64,000 nt of DNA from JAMHWF01 sp048500255 (GCA_048500255.1 JASNYH010000001.1:248001-312000), one strand, 5' to 3'; positions 55,947-64,000 are shown, numbered from the stretch's first letter. Numbers and translations are program-made. The notes: generated by a model from the sequence alone, not told the origin.

Positions 55947-56705
55947 TCATTCCGACGTGCGCACGCGGCGGTGCACACGCCGCTCGACGCGCCGCGCCTG
56001 CATCGCGCGGTCGACGAGCGCATCGAGGTACTTGTCGAACAAGCCTTGCGCCTCCTGCCGGAACATGCGGATGCGCCCCGTGTGGCCGAGCACGAGCAGG
56101 CCCACGGTGTGCGCGAGCAGCGCGACGACCTCGGCCTGCGCGTCGCGCAGCTCCATGCCGAGCGCGACCAGCGCCTGCTGGATCGGCAGCAGCGCGGCGC
56201 GCAGCCGCGCATCGAGCCGCTCGTTGAGCTCGAGCGTGGACCCGCGGGGCTGCATGCGCTGGAACATGTAGAAGCCGAGGTCGAGGTCGCGCGGATGATC
56301 GTGATAGAAGCCGAAGAAGGCGCTCGCCCTGGCGCGCAGCTCGTGCAGCGCGGACTCGCGGCGCGCGGCGATCGACGCTCCCGTCTTCAGCGGCGCGGCT
56401 CGCGCCGCGTCGACCTGCGCCGTGAGCCGCTCGAGCGATTCGTCGAGCAGCGCGCCGTACATCTCTTCCTTGCTGGCGTAGTAGCTGTAGATGGCGCCCG
56501 GCGTGTAGCCGGCGCGCTTGGCGATCTCGCGGATCGACGCGCCCTCGAGGCCGCGCTCGAAGAAGGTGGCGCGCGCCGCGTCGAGCACGAGCGAGCGCCG
56601 CATCTCGGCGACGGCGCGCTGGCGCGCGCCGCGCTGCTGCGCGCGCGCATCGTCCGCCAGGGGCGGCGGCGGGGCGACCCAGTTCGGCTTGCGCATGCGG
56701 CGCAT
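55947..56705 (-). CDS. TetR-family transcription regulator
   Basis: 252 residues from the ATG at 56705 (MRRMRKPNW; a second ATG at 56696 is possible). Helix-turn-helix region LVLDAARATFFERGLEGASI and REIAKRAGYTPGAIYSYYASK, then a helical ligand domain ending in an unusually basic tail (MQARRVERRVHRRVRTSE). Its start faces an 11-bp palindrome (56713-56735), a likely own operator. It lies between acuI and prpE on the same strand, a position resembling AcuR, which controls acuI in Rhodobacter; the ligand is inferred only. Confidence 0.87.
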   Translation of the reverse strand: MRRMRKPNWVAPPPPLADDARAQQRGARQRAVAEMRRSLVLDAARATFFERGLEGASIREIAKRAGYTPGAIYSYYASKEEMYGALLDESLERLTAQVDAARAAPLKTGASIAARRESALHELRARASAFFGFYHDHPRDLDLGFYMFQRMQPRGSTLELNERLDARLRAALLPIQQALVALGMELRDAQAEVVALLAHTVGLLVLGHTGRIRMFRQEAQGLFDKYLDALVDRAMQARRVERRVHRRVRTSE

Positions 56706-56712
56706 GATACGC

Positions 56713-56735
56713 CCGGCTGAACAATGTTCAGCCGG
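56713..56735. promoter_or_regulatory. Palindromic operator for the TetR regulator
   Basis: CCGGCTGAACA and TGTTCAGCCGG are perfect reverse complements around a single A, eight bases before the TetR ATG and 12 bases beyond the acuI stop. A second half-site-like GTTCAGCC occurs at 56747-56754. Size, symmetry and position are typical of TetR-family operators. It occupies nearly the whole 42-base intergenic gap. Confidence 0.75.
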
Positions 56736-56747
56736 CGACAATCACGT

Positions 56748-57731
56748 TCAGCCTGCGATGCGCACGACGATGCGCCCCCGCACCTGGCCGGCGAGCAGTC
56801 GCTGGGACGCCTCGATCGCCTGCGCCAGCGTCACTTCGCTCGTCATCGAATCGAGCAGCGCCGGGTCGAGGTCGCTCGCCAGCCGAGCCCAGGCCTCGCG
56901 GCGCAGCGGCATCGGCGTCTGCACGCTGCACACGCCGAGCACGCCGACGTTGCGCAGGATCAGCGGCATCACGGTAGCCGGCAGATCGTGGCCCTGCGCG
57001 AGGCCGCAGGCCGCGACGGCGCCGCCGTAGCGGATCTGCGCCATCACGTTGGCCAGCGTGTGGCTGCCGACGGCGTCGACGGCTGCGGCCCAACGCTCCT
57101 TCTGCAGCGGCTTGCCGCCCGGCGCAGCGAGCTCGGCGCGGTCGATGATGTCGGCGGCGCCGAGCGACTCGAGATACGCCGCCTCCTGCGCCTTGCCGGT
57201 GGCCGCGACGACGCGATGCCCCAGCTTGGCGAGGATCGCCACGGCGATCGAGCCGACGCCGCCCGTCGCGCCGGTGACGAGCACGTCGCCGTCGCCCGGC
57301 CGGATACCGTAGCGCTCGAGCGCCAGCACGCACAGCATCGCGGTGTAGCCAGCGGTGCCGATGGCCATCGCCTGGCGCGACGTGAATCGCTCGGGCAGGC
57401 GCACCAGCCAGTCGCCTTTCAGGCGCGCGCGCTCGGCGAGGCCTCCGGTGTGCGACTCGCCGATGCCCCAGCCGTTGACGATGACGCGGTCGCCGGCACG
57501 CCAATCGGCGTGGCCGCTCTCGACGACGGTGCCGGCGGCGTCGATGCCGGCGACCATCGGCCAGGTGCGCACGATCGGCGAGCGGTTGGTGATCGCCAGC
57601 GCGTCCTTGAAGTTGATCGTCGAATAGTCGACGGCGATCGTCACGTCGCCCGGCGACAGGAAGTCGTCGTCGACGGGGCGCAGCGTGGCGCTGAATTCGG
57701 GCGTCTTCTCGAGCACCAGGGCGTTGAACAT
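56748..57731 (-). CDS. acuI: Acrylyl-CoA reductase (AcuI/YhdH type)
   Basis: 327-residue zinc-free MDR-family quinone-oxidoreductase-like enzyme. MFNALVLEKTPEFSATLRPVD start, DYSTINFKDALAITNRSPIV (typical of AcuI/YhdH), GWGIGESHTGGLAERARLKG, and NADPH-binding VTGATGGVGSIAVAILA. The family reduces acrylyl-CoA to propionyl-CoA, detoxifying acrylate and serving 3-hydroxypropionate and DMSP metabolism. It precedes the TetR regulator and prpE on the same strand. Divergent from the NlpC/P60 gene. Confidence 0.88.
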   Translation of the reverse strand: MFNALVLEKTPEFSATLRPVDDDFLSPGDVTIAVDYSTINFKDALAITNRSPIVRTWPMVAGIDAAGTVVESGHADWRAGDRVIVNGWGIGESHTGGLAERARLKGDWLVRLPERFTSRQAMAIGTAGYTAMLCVLALERYGIRPGDGDVLVTGATGGVGSIAVAILAKLGHRVVAATGKAQEAAYLESLGAADIIDRAELAAPGGKPLQKERWAAAVDAVGSHTLANVMAQIRYGGAVAACGLAQGHDLPATVMPLILRNVGVLGVCSVQTPMPLRREAWARLASDLDPALLDSMTSEVTLAQAIEASQRLLAGQVRGRIVVRIAG

Positions 57732-57811
57732 CGGGGGCCTCGCGGGATGTGGAACAGCGAAGGCGCAGTCTAGCGAGGCGCGGCACGACTCGAAACAAGT
57801 CGTCGTTTCGG

Positions 57812-57841
57812 TTGACGTCGCACGGCCCGCGCCGCTACCCT
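57812..57841 (+). promoter_or_regulatory. Promoter candidate of the NlpC/P60 gene
   Basis: TTGACG at 57812-57817 and TACCCT at 57836-57841, separated by 18 bases; transcription would start about nine bases later, almost on the ATG at 57850 (nearly leaderless mRNA). Overlapping short inverted repeats (ACGACT...AGTCGT and CGAAAC...GTTTCG) lie immediately upstream at 57786-57810. Confidence 0.45.
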
Positions 57842-57849
57842 CGCCCCCC

Positions 57850-58455
57850 ATGCCGCCGCCCCCATCGTCCCGCTTCACCGCACGGCTCGCCGCCGTCGCC
57901 CTCGCCGGCGCGCTGGCGCTGCCAGCGCACGCCGAGCCCGACGCAGCGGCCGATCCGATCGCGCACTGGCTCGCCGACCGCGGCCTCGCCGCGCCGGCCG
58001 CCGAAGCCGGCGCCTTCGTCGACGACCTGCGCCACCGGGCCGGCGAGCTGGTCGGCGCGGCGCTCAACTTCCTCGGCGTGCGCTACCGCCGCGGTGGCGA
58101 CAGCGCCGACGAAGGCTTCGACTGCAGCGGCTTCACGCGCCACGTGTTCGAGAGCACGCTGGGCCTGGTGCTGCCGCGCCGCGCCGACGAACAGGCGCGC
58201 GCCGCCGGCCTGCAGCCGGTCGGTCGCGACGAACTCGCTCCCGGCGACCTCGTCTTCTTCAATACGCTCAAGCGCCGCTTCTCGCACGTCGGCATCTATG
58301 TCGGCGACGGCAAGTTCGTCCATGCGCCGCGCAGCGGCGCGCGCGTGCGCGTCGAGGACCTGCGCCAGGGCTACTGGGCCAAGCGCTACAACGGCGCGCG
58401 CCGCGCCGAGCCCGTCGCCGCCGCACCAGCCGCCGCTGTTCCGTCGGGCGTCTGA
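57850..58455 (+). CDS. NlpC/P60-family cell-wall hydrolase
   Basis: 201 residues with a signal peptide (basic start, hydrophobic ALAGALALPAHA with AHA-A-type cleavage), so exported. NlpC/P60 catalytic triad: C92 in GFDCSGFTRHVF, H146 in FSHVGIYVGDGKFVHA and H158. The core starts at LVGAALNFLGVRYRRGG. It is a likely peptidoglycan endopeptidase of the Spr/MepS type. It stands between acuI and moaA; the -35/-10 pair above probably drives it. Confidence 0.9.
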   Translation: MPPPPSSRFTARLAAVALAGALALPAHAEPDAAADPIAHWLADRGLAAPAAEAGAFVDDLRHRAGELVGAALNFLGVRYRRGGDSADEGFDCSGFTRHVFESTLGLVLPRRADEQARAAGLQPVGRDELAPGDLVFFNTLKRRFSHVGIYVGDGKFVHAPRSGARVRVEDLRQGYWAKRYNGARRAEPVAAAPAAAVPSGV

Positions 58456-58540
58456 AAGCCCTCGGCGCCGCCAGCGCGCGCCGCCTGCGTCGAATGACCC
58501 CGACCGGGGTGCATGCCGCGCGGTGCGCGACAATCGCGCC

Positions 58541-59667
58541 ATGACCGACCGTGTGATCCCGCTGGCCGACCACCGCTACCGCGCCACCGTGCCGCGCGTG
58601 CCGGCCGCCGCGACGCCGCCGACGGGGCTGATCGCCGACACGCTCGGCCGCCCGTTGCGCGATTTGCGCATCTCCGTCACCGACCGCTGCAACTTCCGCT
58701 GCAACTACTGCATGCCGAAGGAGATCTTCGACAAGCAGTACCAGTTCCTGCCGCACGCCTCGCTGCTCAGCTTCGAGGAGATCACGCGACTGGCGCGCAT
58801 CTTCGTCGCGCACGGCGTGCGCAAGATCGCCTCACCGGCGGCGGGCCGCTGCTGCGCAAGAACATCGAGGGCCTGATCGAGATGCTGGCCGCGCTGCACA
58901 CGCCGGCAGCGCACCGCTCGACGCTCACCCTCGACCAACGGCTCGGCGCTGGCCAAGAAGGCGCAGGCCCTCAAGGACGCCGGCCTGCAGCGCATCACGG
59001 TCAGCCTCGACGCGCGCTCGACGACGCCGTGTTTCGCACGATGAACGATCGACTTTCCCGTCGCCGGAGTGCTGCGCTGGCCTGGACGAGGCCGCGCGCG
59101 TCGGCCTCGAGGCCGTTAAGGTCAGCTTGGTCGTCAAGCGCGGCACCAACGACCAGGAGATCCTGCCGCTGGCGCACCACTTCCGCGGCACGCCGATCGT
59201 GCTGCGCTTCATCGAGTGATACATGGATGTCAGCGCCACCAACGGCTGGCGCATGGACGAATGCTGCCGTCGGCGCCGAGTGCTGGCGCGGCTGCGCGGC
59301 AAATTCGCGCTCGAGCCGCTCGACGCGCACTACGTCGGCAGACGGCCGAGCGCTGGCGCTATGTCGACGGCGCCGGCGAGATCCGGCCTCATCTCGAGCG
59401 TGACGCAGGCGTTCTGCCGCGACTGCAACCGCGCGCGGCTGTCGACCGAGGCAAGCTGTTCCGTATTGCCTGTTCGCCAGCCACGGCCACGACCTGCGCG
59501 CTCTGTTGCGCGACCCGGCGCGCCCTGGGCGACGCCGAGATCGGCGCCGCGATCGGCGAGGTCTGGCGCGCGCACCCGATGACCGCTACTCCGAGCTGCG
59601 CGGCGCGATGCCGGCCGACCCCGGCAGCGGCGAGCGCCGCGTCGAGATGCACTACATCGGTGGCTGA
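58541..59667 (+). pseudogene. moaA: GTP 3',8-cyclase MoaA, frameshifted sequence
   Basis: The first hundred codons are intact: RPLRDLRISVTDRCNFRCNYC with radical SAM cysteines, then LLSFEEITRLARIFVAHGVRK. From about 58828 the reading frame changes repeatedly, but MoaA landmarks continue in alternating frames (LTGG-PLLRKN, KKAQALKDAGLQRITVSLD, HHFRGTPIVLRFIE, the C-terminal CRDCNRARLSTE cysteines and the final RVEMHYIGG before TGA at 59665-59667). An in-frame TGA follows RFIE at 59218. Total length (375 codons) is normal. MoaA makes the precursor of molybdopterin from GTP. I favour local sequence error over true decay because all key residues remain. Confidence 0.7.
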
Positions 59668-60271
59668 ATTGATCGCGCGCGACGACATCACCGGCCTGGT
59701 GCTGGCCGGAGGACGCGGCAGCCACATGGCGGCGTCGACAAGGGGCTGCAGAACCATCACGGCATGCCGCTGGCGTTGCACGCTCTGCTCGCCCTCGCCG
59801 CAGGTCGGCAGCACGATGATCAATGCCAATCGCAACCTCGCCGCCTACGAGGCCATGGGCGTGCCGGTATGGCCCGATGCCCTGCCCGACTATGCCGGCC
59901 CGCTGGCGGGCTTTCTCGCCGGCCTCGAGCGCTGCGAGACGCCCTACATGGTGACCGTGCCCTGCGATTCGCCGCTGTTTCCCGAGGACCTCGTGGTGCG
60001 CCTCGCGCAGGGGCTGGCCGATGCCGACGCCGAGATCGCGATCGCCAGCACGCGCGAGGCCGACGGCAGCGCCCAGACCCATCCCGTGTTCTGCCTGATG
60101 AAGACCGAGCTGCTCGAAAGCCTGGTGCGCTACACGCACGACCAGGGCCGCAAGATCGACCGCTGGACGGCCAAGCACCGCTGCATCGAGGTGCCGTTCC
60201 CCGACGCGCGCGCCTTCGCCAACGCCAACACGCTCGAGGAGCTGCAGCAGCTGCAGTCGGGCCATGCGTGA
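59660..60271 (+). CDS. mobA: Molybdenum cofactor guanylyltransferase MobA
   Basis: 203 codons from a GTG overlapping the moaA stop. ITGLVLAGGRGS is the GTP-binding start; MINANRNLAAYEAMGVPVWPD, GPLAGFLAGLERC and TVPCDSPLFPEDL confirm MobA. Between about 59731 and 59806 the frame is shifted by one: the expected GGVDKGLQNHHGMPLALH lies in another frame, so the region appears to hold a single-base and a two-base deletion that cancel. This belongs to the same error-rich patch as moaA. The stop overlaps moeA2 by eight bases. Confidence 0.8.
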   Translation: MAELIARDDITGLVLAGGRGSHMAASTRGCRTITACRWRCTLCSPSPQVGSTMINANRNLAAYEAMGVPVWPDALPDYAGPLAGFLAGLERCETPYMVTVPCDSPLFPEDLVVRLAQGLADADAEIAIASTREADGSAQTHPVFCLMKTELLESLVRYTHDQGRKIDRWTAKHRCIEVPFPDARAFANANTLEELQQLQSGHA

Positions 60272-61559
60272 CGGCGCGCCGCCGCCGTCGCTGCACCAGA
60301 TCGCGTCGTGCGTGACGGGCTACGACCCCGACGCGCTGCCCGTCGCGCAGGCGCAGGAGTTCATCGCGCGGCTGGTGCCGCGCGTCGCCGGCATCGAGAT
60401 GCTGCCGATCCGCAGTGCGCTCGGCCGCGTGCTGGCGCGCGACGTCGTCTCGACGATCGACGTGCCGGCCCACGACAACTCGGCGATGGACGGCTATGCG
60501 CTGCGCGGCGCCGAGCTGCGCCGCGACGGCGACGCGCGCTTCGCCGTCGCCGGAACGGGGCTGGCCGGCCAGCAGTTCGAGGGCGCCGTGCCGCCTGGCC
60601 ACTGCGTGCGCATCATGACGGGCGCCGTGATGCCGCCGGGGCTCGACACCGTCGTGCCGCAGGAGTTCGTGCGCAGCGAAGGCGGAGCCGTCGTCGTGCC
60701 GGCCGGCGTGGTGCGCAGCGGGGACAACCGGCGCCTCGCCGGCGAGGACCTGGCGCGCGGGGATGCGGCGCTTTCCGCGGGCCGCGTCCTGCGCCCGGCC
60801 GACCTCGGCCTGCTCGCCTCGCTCGGCCGAGCCGAGGTCGCCGTGCATCGCCGCCTGCGCGTCGCCTTCTTCTCGACTGGCGACGAGCTGCGCTCCGTCG
60901 GCGAGCCGCTGGACGAAGGCTGTGTCTACGACAGCAACCGCTACACGCTGTGGGGCATGCTGCAGCGCCTGGGTGTCGAGGTGCTCGACTTCGGCGTCGT
61001 GCGCGACGACCCCGTCGCCCTCGCCACGGCGTTCCGCGACGCGGTGGCGAGCGCCGACGCCGTGATCACGTCGGGCGGCGTCAGCGTCGGCGAGGCCGAC
61101 TACACCAAGAAGATCATGGCCGAGCTCGGCGAGGTGCTGTTCTGGCGCATCGCGATGCGCCCCGGCCGGCCGATGGCGATCGGCCGCATCGCCGCCGGCG
61201 GCAACACGGCGATCCTGTTCGGCCTGCCGGGCAATCCGGTCGCCGTGATGGTCACGTTCTACGCCTTCGTGCGCGACGCGCTGCTCGCGATGGGCGGCGC
61301 CGCGCCCGCGCCGCTGCCGATGCTGCAGGCCGTCACGCACAAAGCGATCCGCAAGAAGCCGGGCCGCACCGAATACCAGCGCGGCATCGTGACGCGCAGC
61401 GACGACGGCCGCTGGCGGGTGGCGATCACCGGCAGCCAGGGTTCGGGCATCTTGCGCAGCATGAGCGAAGCCAACGGCCTCGTCGTGCTCGGCCATGCGC
61501 AAGGCGACGTGGCCGCCGGCGGCACGGTCGACGTGCTGCCGTTCGACGGGCTGGTCTGA
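60264..61559 (+). CDS. moeA: Molybdopterin molybdenumtransferase MoeA (second copy)
   Basis: 431 residues. SAMDGYALR-type motif (HDNSAMDGYALRGAELR) near residue 71, RIMTGAVMPPGLDTVVPQEF, SNRYTLWGMLQRLGVEVLDF, SGGVSVGEADYTKKIMAELG, FWRIAMRPGRPMAIGRI and the EYQRGIVT tail. It is longer and clearly diverged from the MoeA at 44-45 kb. In Burkholderiales the moaA-mobA-moeA trio is standard, so two MoeA paralogues coexist; which inserts Mo into MPT or serves another role is unknown. Confidence 0.92.
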   Translation: MRDGAPPPSLHQIASCVTGYDPDALPVAQAQEFIARLVPRVAGIEMLPIRSALGRVLARDVVSTIDVPAHDNSAMDGYALRGAELRRDGDARFAVAGTGLAGQQFEGAVPPGHCVRIMTGAVMPPGLDTVVPQEFVRSEGGAVVVPAGVVRSGDNRRLAGEDLARGDAALSAGRVLRPADLGLLASLGRAEVAVHRRLRVAFFSTGDELRSVGEPLDEGCVYDSNRYTLWGMLQRLGVEVLDFGVVRDDPVALATAFRDAVASADAVITSGGVSVGEADYTKKIMAELGEVLFWRIAMRPGRPMAIGRIAAGGNTAILFGLPGNPVAVMVTFYAFVRDALLAMGGAAPAPLPMLQAVTHKAIRKKPGRTEYQRGIVTRSDDGRWRVAITGSQGSGILRSMSEANGLVVLGHAQGDVAAGGTVDVLPFDGLV

Positions 61560-61565
61560 CGACGC

Positions 61566-61751
61566 TCAGCCCGCGGGCCGAGCGCCGGGCCGCCCCAAGC
61601 CGGCCCGCGATCCCCTCGGGGGATCGTCCGGCGTACCCGCCGGGCGAGGGGCCGTCATTCAGCCCGCGGGCCGAGCGCCGGGCCGCCCCAAGCCGGCCCG
61701 CGATCCCCCCGGGGGATCGTCCGGCGTACTCGCCGGACGAGGGGCCGTCAG
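61566..61751 (+). repeat. 93-bp tandem duplication (two copies)
   Basis: Unit one spans about 61566-61658 and unit two about 61659-61751, starting TCAGCCCGCGGGCCGAGC each time with a period of 93 bases and only a few substitutions. Each copy contains a palindromic CGATCCCCC-type core (GATCCCC...GGGGATC). The second copy, read on the minus strand, supplies the last codons of the RND pump gene, so the repeat is coding there and non-coding in copy one. It looks like a dispersed intergenic (REP-like) element that has been duplicated in place. Confidence 0.85.
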
Positions 61752-64000
61752 TTCAGGCTCCGCGGGAGTGGTGATCTCGCCCGGCACACCCGTGCGTGCA
61801 AGCAGCGTGTACACCGTCGGCACCACGAAGATCGTCAGCAGCGTGCCGAGCGACATGCCGCCGACGATCACCCAGCCGATCTGCTGGCGGCTCTCTGCGC
61901 CGGCGCCGTGCGCCAGCGCGAGCGGCATGGCGCCGAGCACCATCGCGCCCGTCGTCATCAGGATCGGGCGCAGCCGCAGCGACGCCGCCTCGATCACGGC
62001 GTCGAGCGTCTCGCGCCCCTGCTGGCGCAGCTGGTTCGCGAACTCGACGATCAGGATGCCGTGCTTCGTGATCAGGCCGATCAGCGTGATCAGACCGATC
62101 TGCGAATAGACGTTGAGCGTGCCTCCGGCGAGCTGCAGCGCGCCGAGCGCGCCGACCATCGACAGCGGCACGCTGAGCATGATGACGAAGGGATCGACGA
62201 AGCTCTCGAACTGCGCCGACAGCACGAGGAAGATGAACAGCAGCGCGAGCACGAAGACAAGCCCGAGCGCACCGCTCGAAGCCTTGAACTCGCGCGACAT
62301 GCCGTTGAGTTCGGTCGAGTAGCCCGGTTGCAGGACCTTGGCCGCCGTCGCGTCCATGAACTGCAGCGCCTCGCCGAGCGCATAGCCCGGCGCCAGGTTG
62401 GCCGTGATCGACACCGAGCGCCGCTGGTTGAAGTGGTTCAGCTCGCGCGGACTGACCGCCTCGCGCAGCGTGACCAGCGACGACAGCGGGATCATCGCCG
62501 CGTTGCCGGCGGCGTCGACGCGCCCGCGCACGAACAGCCGGTCGATGTCCTCGGGCGTGACGCGGCCGCGCGCCTCGGTCTGCACGATGACGTCGTACTG
62601 CTCGGCGTCGCGCTTGTAGCGCGTGACCTGGCGCCCGCCGAGCATCGTCTCGACCGTGCGCGCGACTTGGTCGACCGACACGCCGGCGTCGGCGGCGCGG
62701 TCGCGGTCGACCTGCAGGAAGATCTCGGGCTTGTTCAGCCGCAGGTCGATGTCGGGCTGCACGAGGCCGGGGTTCTTGGCCATCTCGGCGAGGAACTGCT
62801 GCGCCACCTTGGCCAGGTTGTCGTACGAGTCCGAGGTGACGATGACGTAGCTGAGCGGCCGCTCGCGAAAGCCCCCGCCGAGCGACGGCGGCGTGACCGG
62901 GAAGGCGTTGACGCCGGGCAGCGCCGCGAATCGGGGCAGCATGTCGCGCGCCAGCTGCTGCGCGCTTCGCTCGCGCTGACTCCAGTCGACGGTACGCATC
63001 ACGGCGATGCCCTGCGACACCGTCGGGTTGCCGGTCACGATGAAGATGCGGTCGAACTCGGGATACGTCATGGCGACGCGCTCGATCGCCTGCATGTAGC
63101 GCTGCGTGTAGTCCATCGTCGCGCCGTCGGGCGCCGTCACGGCGGCCAGCACGGTGCCGCGGTCCTCGAGCGGCGCGAGTTCGCTCTTGGTCGTCGTGTA
63201 GAGCCACCAGCTCGCCGCCGCCGACACCGCCATCACGAGCAGCACGATCCAGCGCTGGCCGAGCACGAAGCGCAGCGCCGACTCGTAGCGCGCCGTCGTC
63301 CACACGAGCGACGCCTCCATCAGGCGGTCGAAGCGGCTCGGTCGCGGGTTGTGGCGCAGCAGCTTGCTGCACATCATCGGCGTCAGCGTCAGCGCCGTGA
63401 AACCCGAGACGATGACGGCGCCGGCCAGCGTCAGCGCGAACTCGACGAACAGCCGCCCGGTGCGCCCCGGCGTGAAGGCCAGCGGCGCGAACACGGCGGC
63501 CAGCGTCATCGTCATCGCGACGACGGCGAAGCCCACTTCGCGCACGCCCTGGATCGCCGCCTGGAACGGCGCCAGCCCCTCCTCGATGTGGCGGAAGATG
63601 TTCTCGAGCACGACGATGGCGTCGTCGACGACGAGGCCGATCGCCAGCACCAGCGCCAGCAGCGTCAGCGTGTTGACGGTGAAGCCGGCCGCCGCCATCA
63701 GCGTGAACACGCCGATCAGGCTGACGGGGATCGTCACCAGCGGGATGATCGACGCGCGCAGCGTGCGCAGGAAGACGAAGACGACGAGCGCGACCAGCAC
63801 GACGGCCTCAGCGATCGTCGTGAACACGGACTTGATCGAGCGGTCGATGAAGACGGAGTTGTCATTGGCCTGCTGCACGCGCAGGCCGGCCGGCAGGTCC
63901 TGCTGGATCTTCGGCAGGATCTCGTAGACGCCGGCCGAGACCTCGAGCGGGTTGGCCGTCGCCTGCCGGATCACGCCTACCGATACGGCCGGCACGCCGT
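61659..64000 (-). CDS. RND-family efflux transporter permease (AcrB/HAE1 type), partial
   Basis: At least 780 residues are visible; the N-terminus lies beyond base 64000. Helix-four LALVLAIGLVVDDAIVVLENIF with the proton-relay aspartates, the family segments LVFVLALLFIFLVLSAQF, SFVDPFVIMLSVPLSMVGAL and GLITKHGILIVEFANQL in the second repeat identify a multidrug RND pump. The C-terminal 30 or so residues (TPDDPPGGSRAGLGRPGARP) derive from the 93-bp repeat. The membrane fusion protein and outer-membrane partner are not in the window, so they presumably lie past the right-hand edge. Confidence 0.92.
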   Translation of the reverse strand, partial: GVPAVSVGVIRQATANPLEVSAGVYEILPKIQQDLPAGLRVQQANDNSVFIDRSIKSVFTTIAEAVVLVALVVFVFLRTLRASIIPLVTIPVSLIGVFTLMAAAGFTVNTLTLLALVLAIGLVVDDAIVVLENIFRHIEEGLAPFQAAIQGVREVGFAVVAMTMTLAAVFAPLAFTPGRTGRLFVEFALTLAGAVIVSGFTALTLTPMMCSKLLRHNPRPSRFDRLMEASLVWTTARYESALRFVLGQRWIVLLVMAVSAAASWWLYTTTKSELAPLEDRGTVLAAVTAPDGATMDYTQRYMQAIERVAMTYPEFDRIFIVTGNPTVSQGIAVMRTVDWSQRERSAQQLARDMLPRFAALPGVNAFPVTPPSLGGGFRERPLSYVIVTSDSYDNLAKVAQQFLAEMAKNPGLVQPDIDLRLNKPEIFLQVDRDRAADAGVSVDQVARTVETMLGGRQVTRYKRDAEQYDVIVQTEARGRVTPEDIDRLFVRGRVDAAGNAAMIPLSSLVTLREAVSPRELNHFNQRRSVSITANLAPGYALGEALQFMDATAAKVLQPGYSTELNGMSREFKASSGALGLVFVLALLFIFLVLSAQFESFVDPFVIMLSVPLSMVGALGALQLAGGTLNVYSQIGLITLIGLITKHGILIVEFANQLRQQGRETLDAVIEAASLRLRPILMTTGAMVLGAMPLALAHGAGAESRQQIGWVIVGGMSLGTLLTIFVVPTVYTLLARTGVPGEITTPAEPELTAPRPASTPDDPPGGSRAGLGRPGARPAG

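Noticed and set aside
61566..61751. CRISPR array
   Set aside because: There are only two 93-bp copies directly joined without spacers and no cas genes; it is a tandem duplication.

Overview
The window is a GC-rich (roughly 70 percent), gene-dense chromosomal segment of a betaproteobacterium, most probably order Burkholderiales (Rubrivivax/Leptothrix/Comamonadaceae-like). The evidence is gene content and order: rnfH-ratA divergent from smpB, a PHB regulator (phaR) and 3-hydroxybutyrate dehydrogenase, bioA-bioD-bioF, the run alaA-hom-thrC-mobB-moeA-moaD-moaE-clpB, and moaA-mobA-moeA. It is almost entirely housekeeping and catabolic sequence. I see one tRNA, no rRNA, no CRISPR array, no insertion sequence and no prophage.

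Layout. 0-5 kb: ratA/smpB trans-translation and quality-control genes, a cystathionine beta-lyase-like enzyme, rimO, a small membrane protein, a decayed MerR regulator and phaR. 5-11.7 kb: the biotin operon bioA-bioD-bioF, tRNA-Val with its own terminator, and an alpha/beta hydrolase-relA pair. 11.8-16.7 kb: bdhA, a secreted SIMPL protein, ompR-envZ and a membrane metallophosphoesterase. 16.7-23.8 kb: ispD, a DUF6494 gene and ispF (MEP isoprenoid pathway) divergent from mfd, then a lone PilB/GspE-type ATPase. 23.8-27 kb: an ECF-type sigma factor preceded by YCII, VOC and YCII genes, then a thioredoxin. 27-34.9 kb: serB, a hemerythrin-like protein, glutaryl-CoA dehydrogenase with a CaiB-type CoA transferase, an unusual PNPOx-GAF-winged-helix protein overlapped by a second PNPOx-like gene and an RraA-like gene, and an MFS transporter. 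34.9-39.7 kb: nadA, a ComFB-like gene, nadB and a protein with a possible Roadblock-like end. 39.8-50.1 kb (minus strand): alanine/threonine and molybdopterin genes running down to crcB and clpB, interrupted by a plus-strand lipoprotein gene. 50.2-53 kb: a Mth938-domain gene, bcp/prxQ and a PIN-PhoH gene with a terminator-bearing leader. 53-57.7 kb: ppk2, prpE, a TetR regulator with a clear palindromic operator, and acuI. 57.8-61.6 kb: an NlpC/P60 hydrolase and the second molybdenum-cofactor cluster moaA-mobA-moeA, with a dense patch of frameshifts. 61.6-64 kb: a 93-bp tandem repeat that forms the end of an RND efflux pump gene running off the window.

The genes cooperate in several visible units: biotin synthesis; ppGpp signalling; PHB turnover (phaR, bdhA); MEP pathway; NAD synthesis (nadA, nadB); glutarate degradation (gcdH plus CoA transferase); propionate/acrylate handling (acuI, prpE, TetR); and molybdopterin synthesis split between two loci, each with its own moeA.

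I found no convincing wholly new multi-gene system. The best candidates for new biology are the PNPOx/GAF/winged-helix operon (31.2-33.6 kb), the phoH leader with promoter, short ORF and intrinsic terminator (51.18-51.30 kb), the TetR palindrome in the acuI-prpE cluster, the ompR upstream inverted repeat, and the 93-bp repeat that has become coding sequence. The frameshift patch at 58.8-59.8 kb is most likely sequence error.
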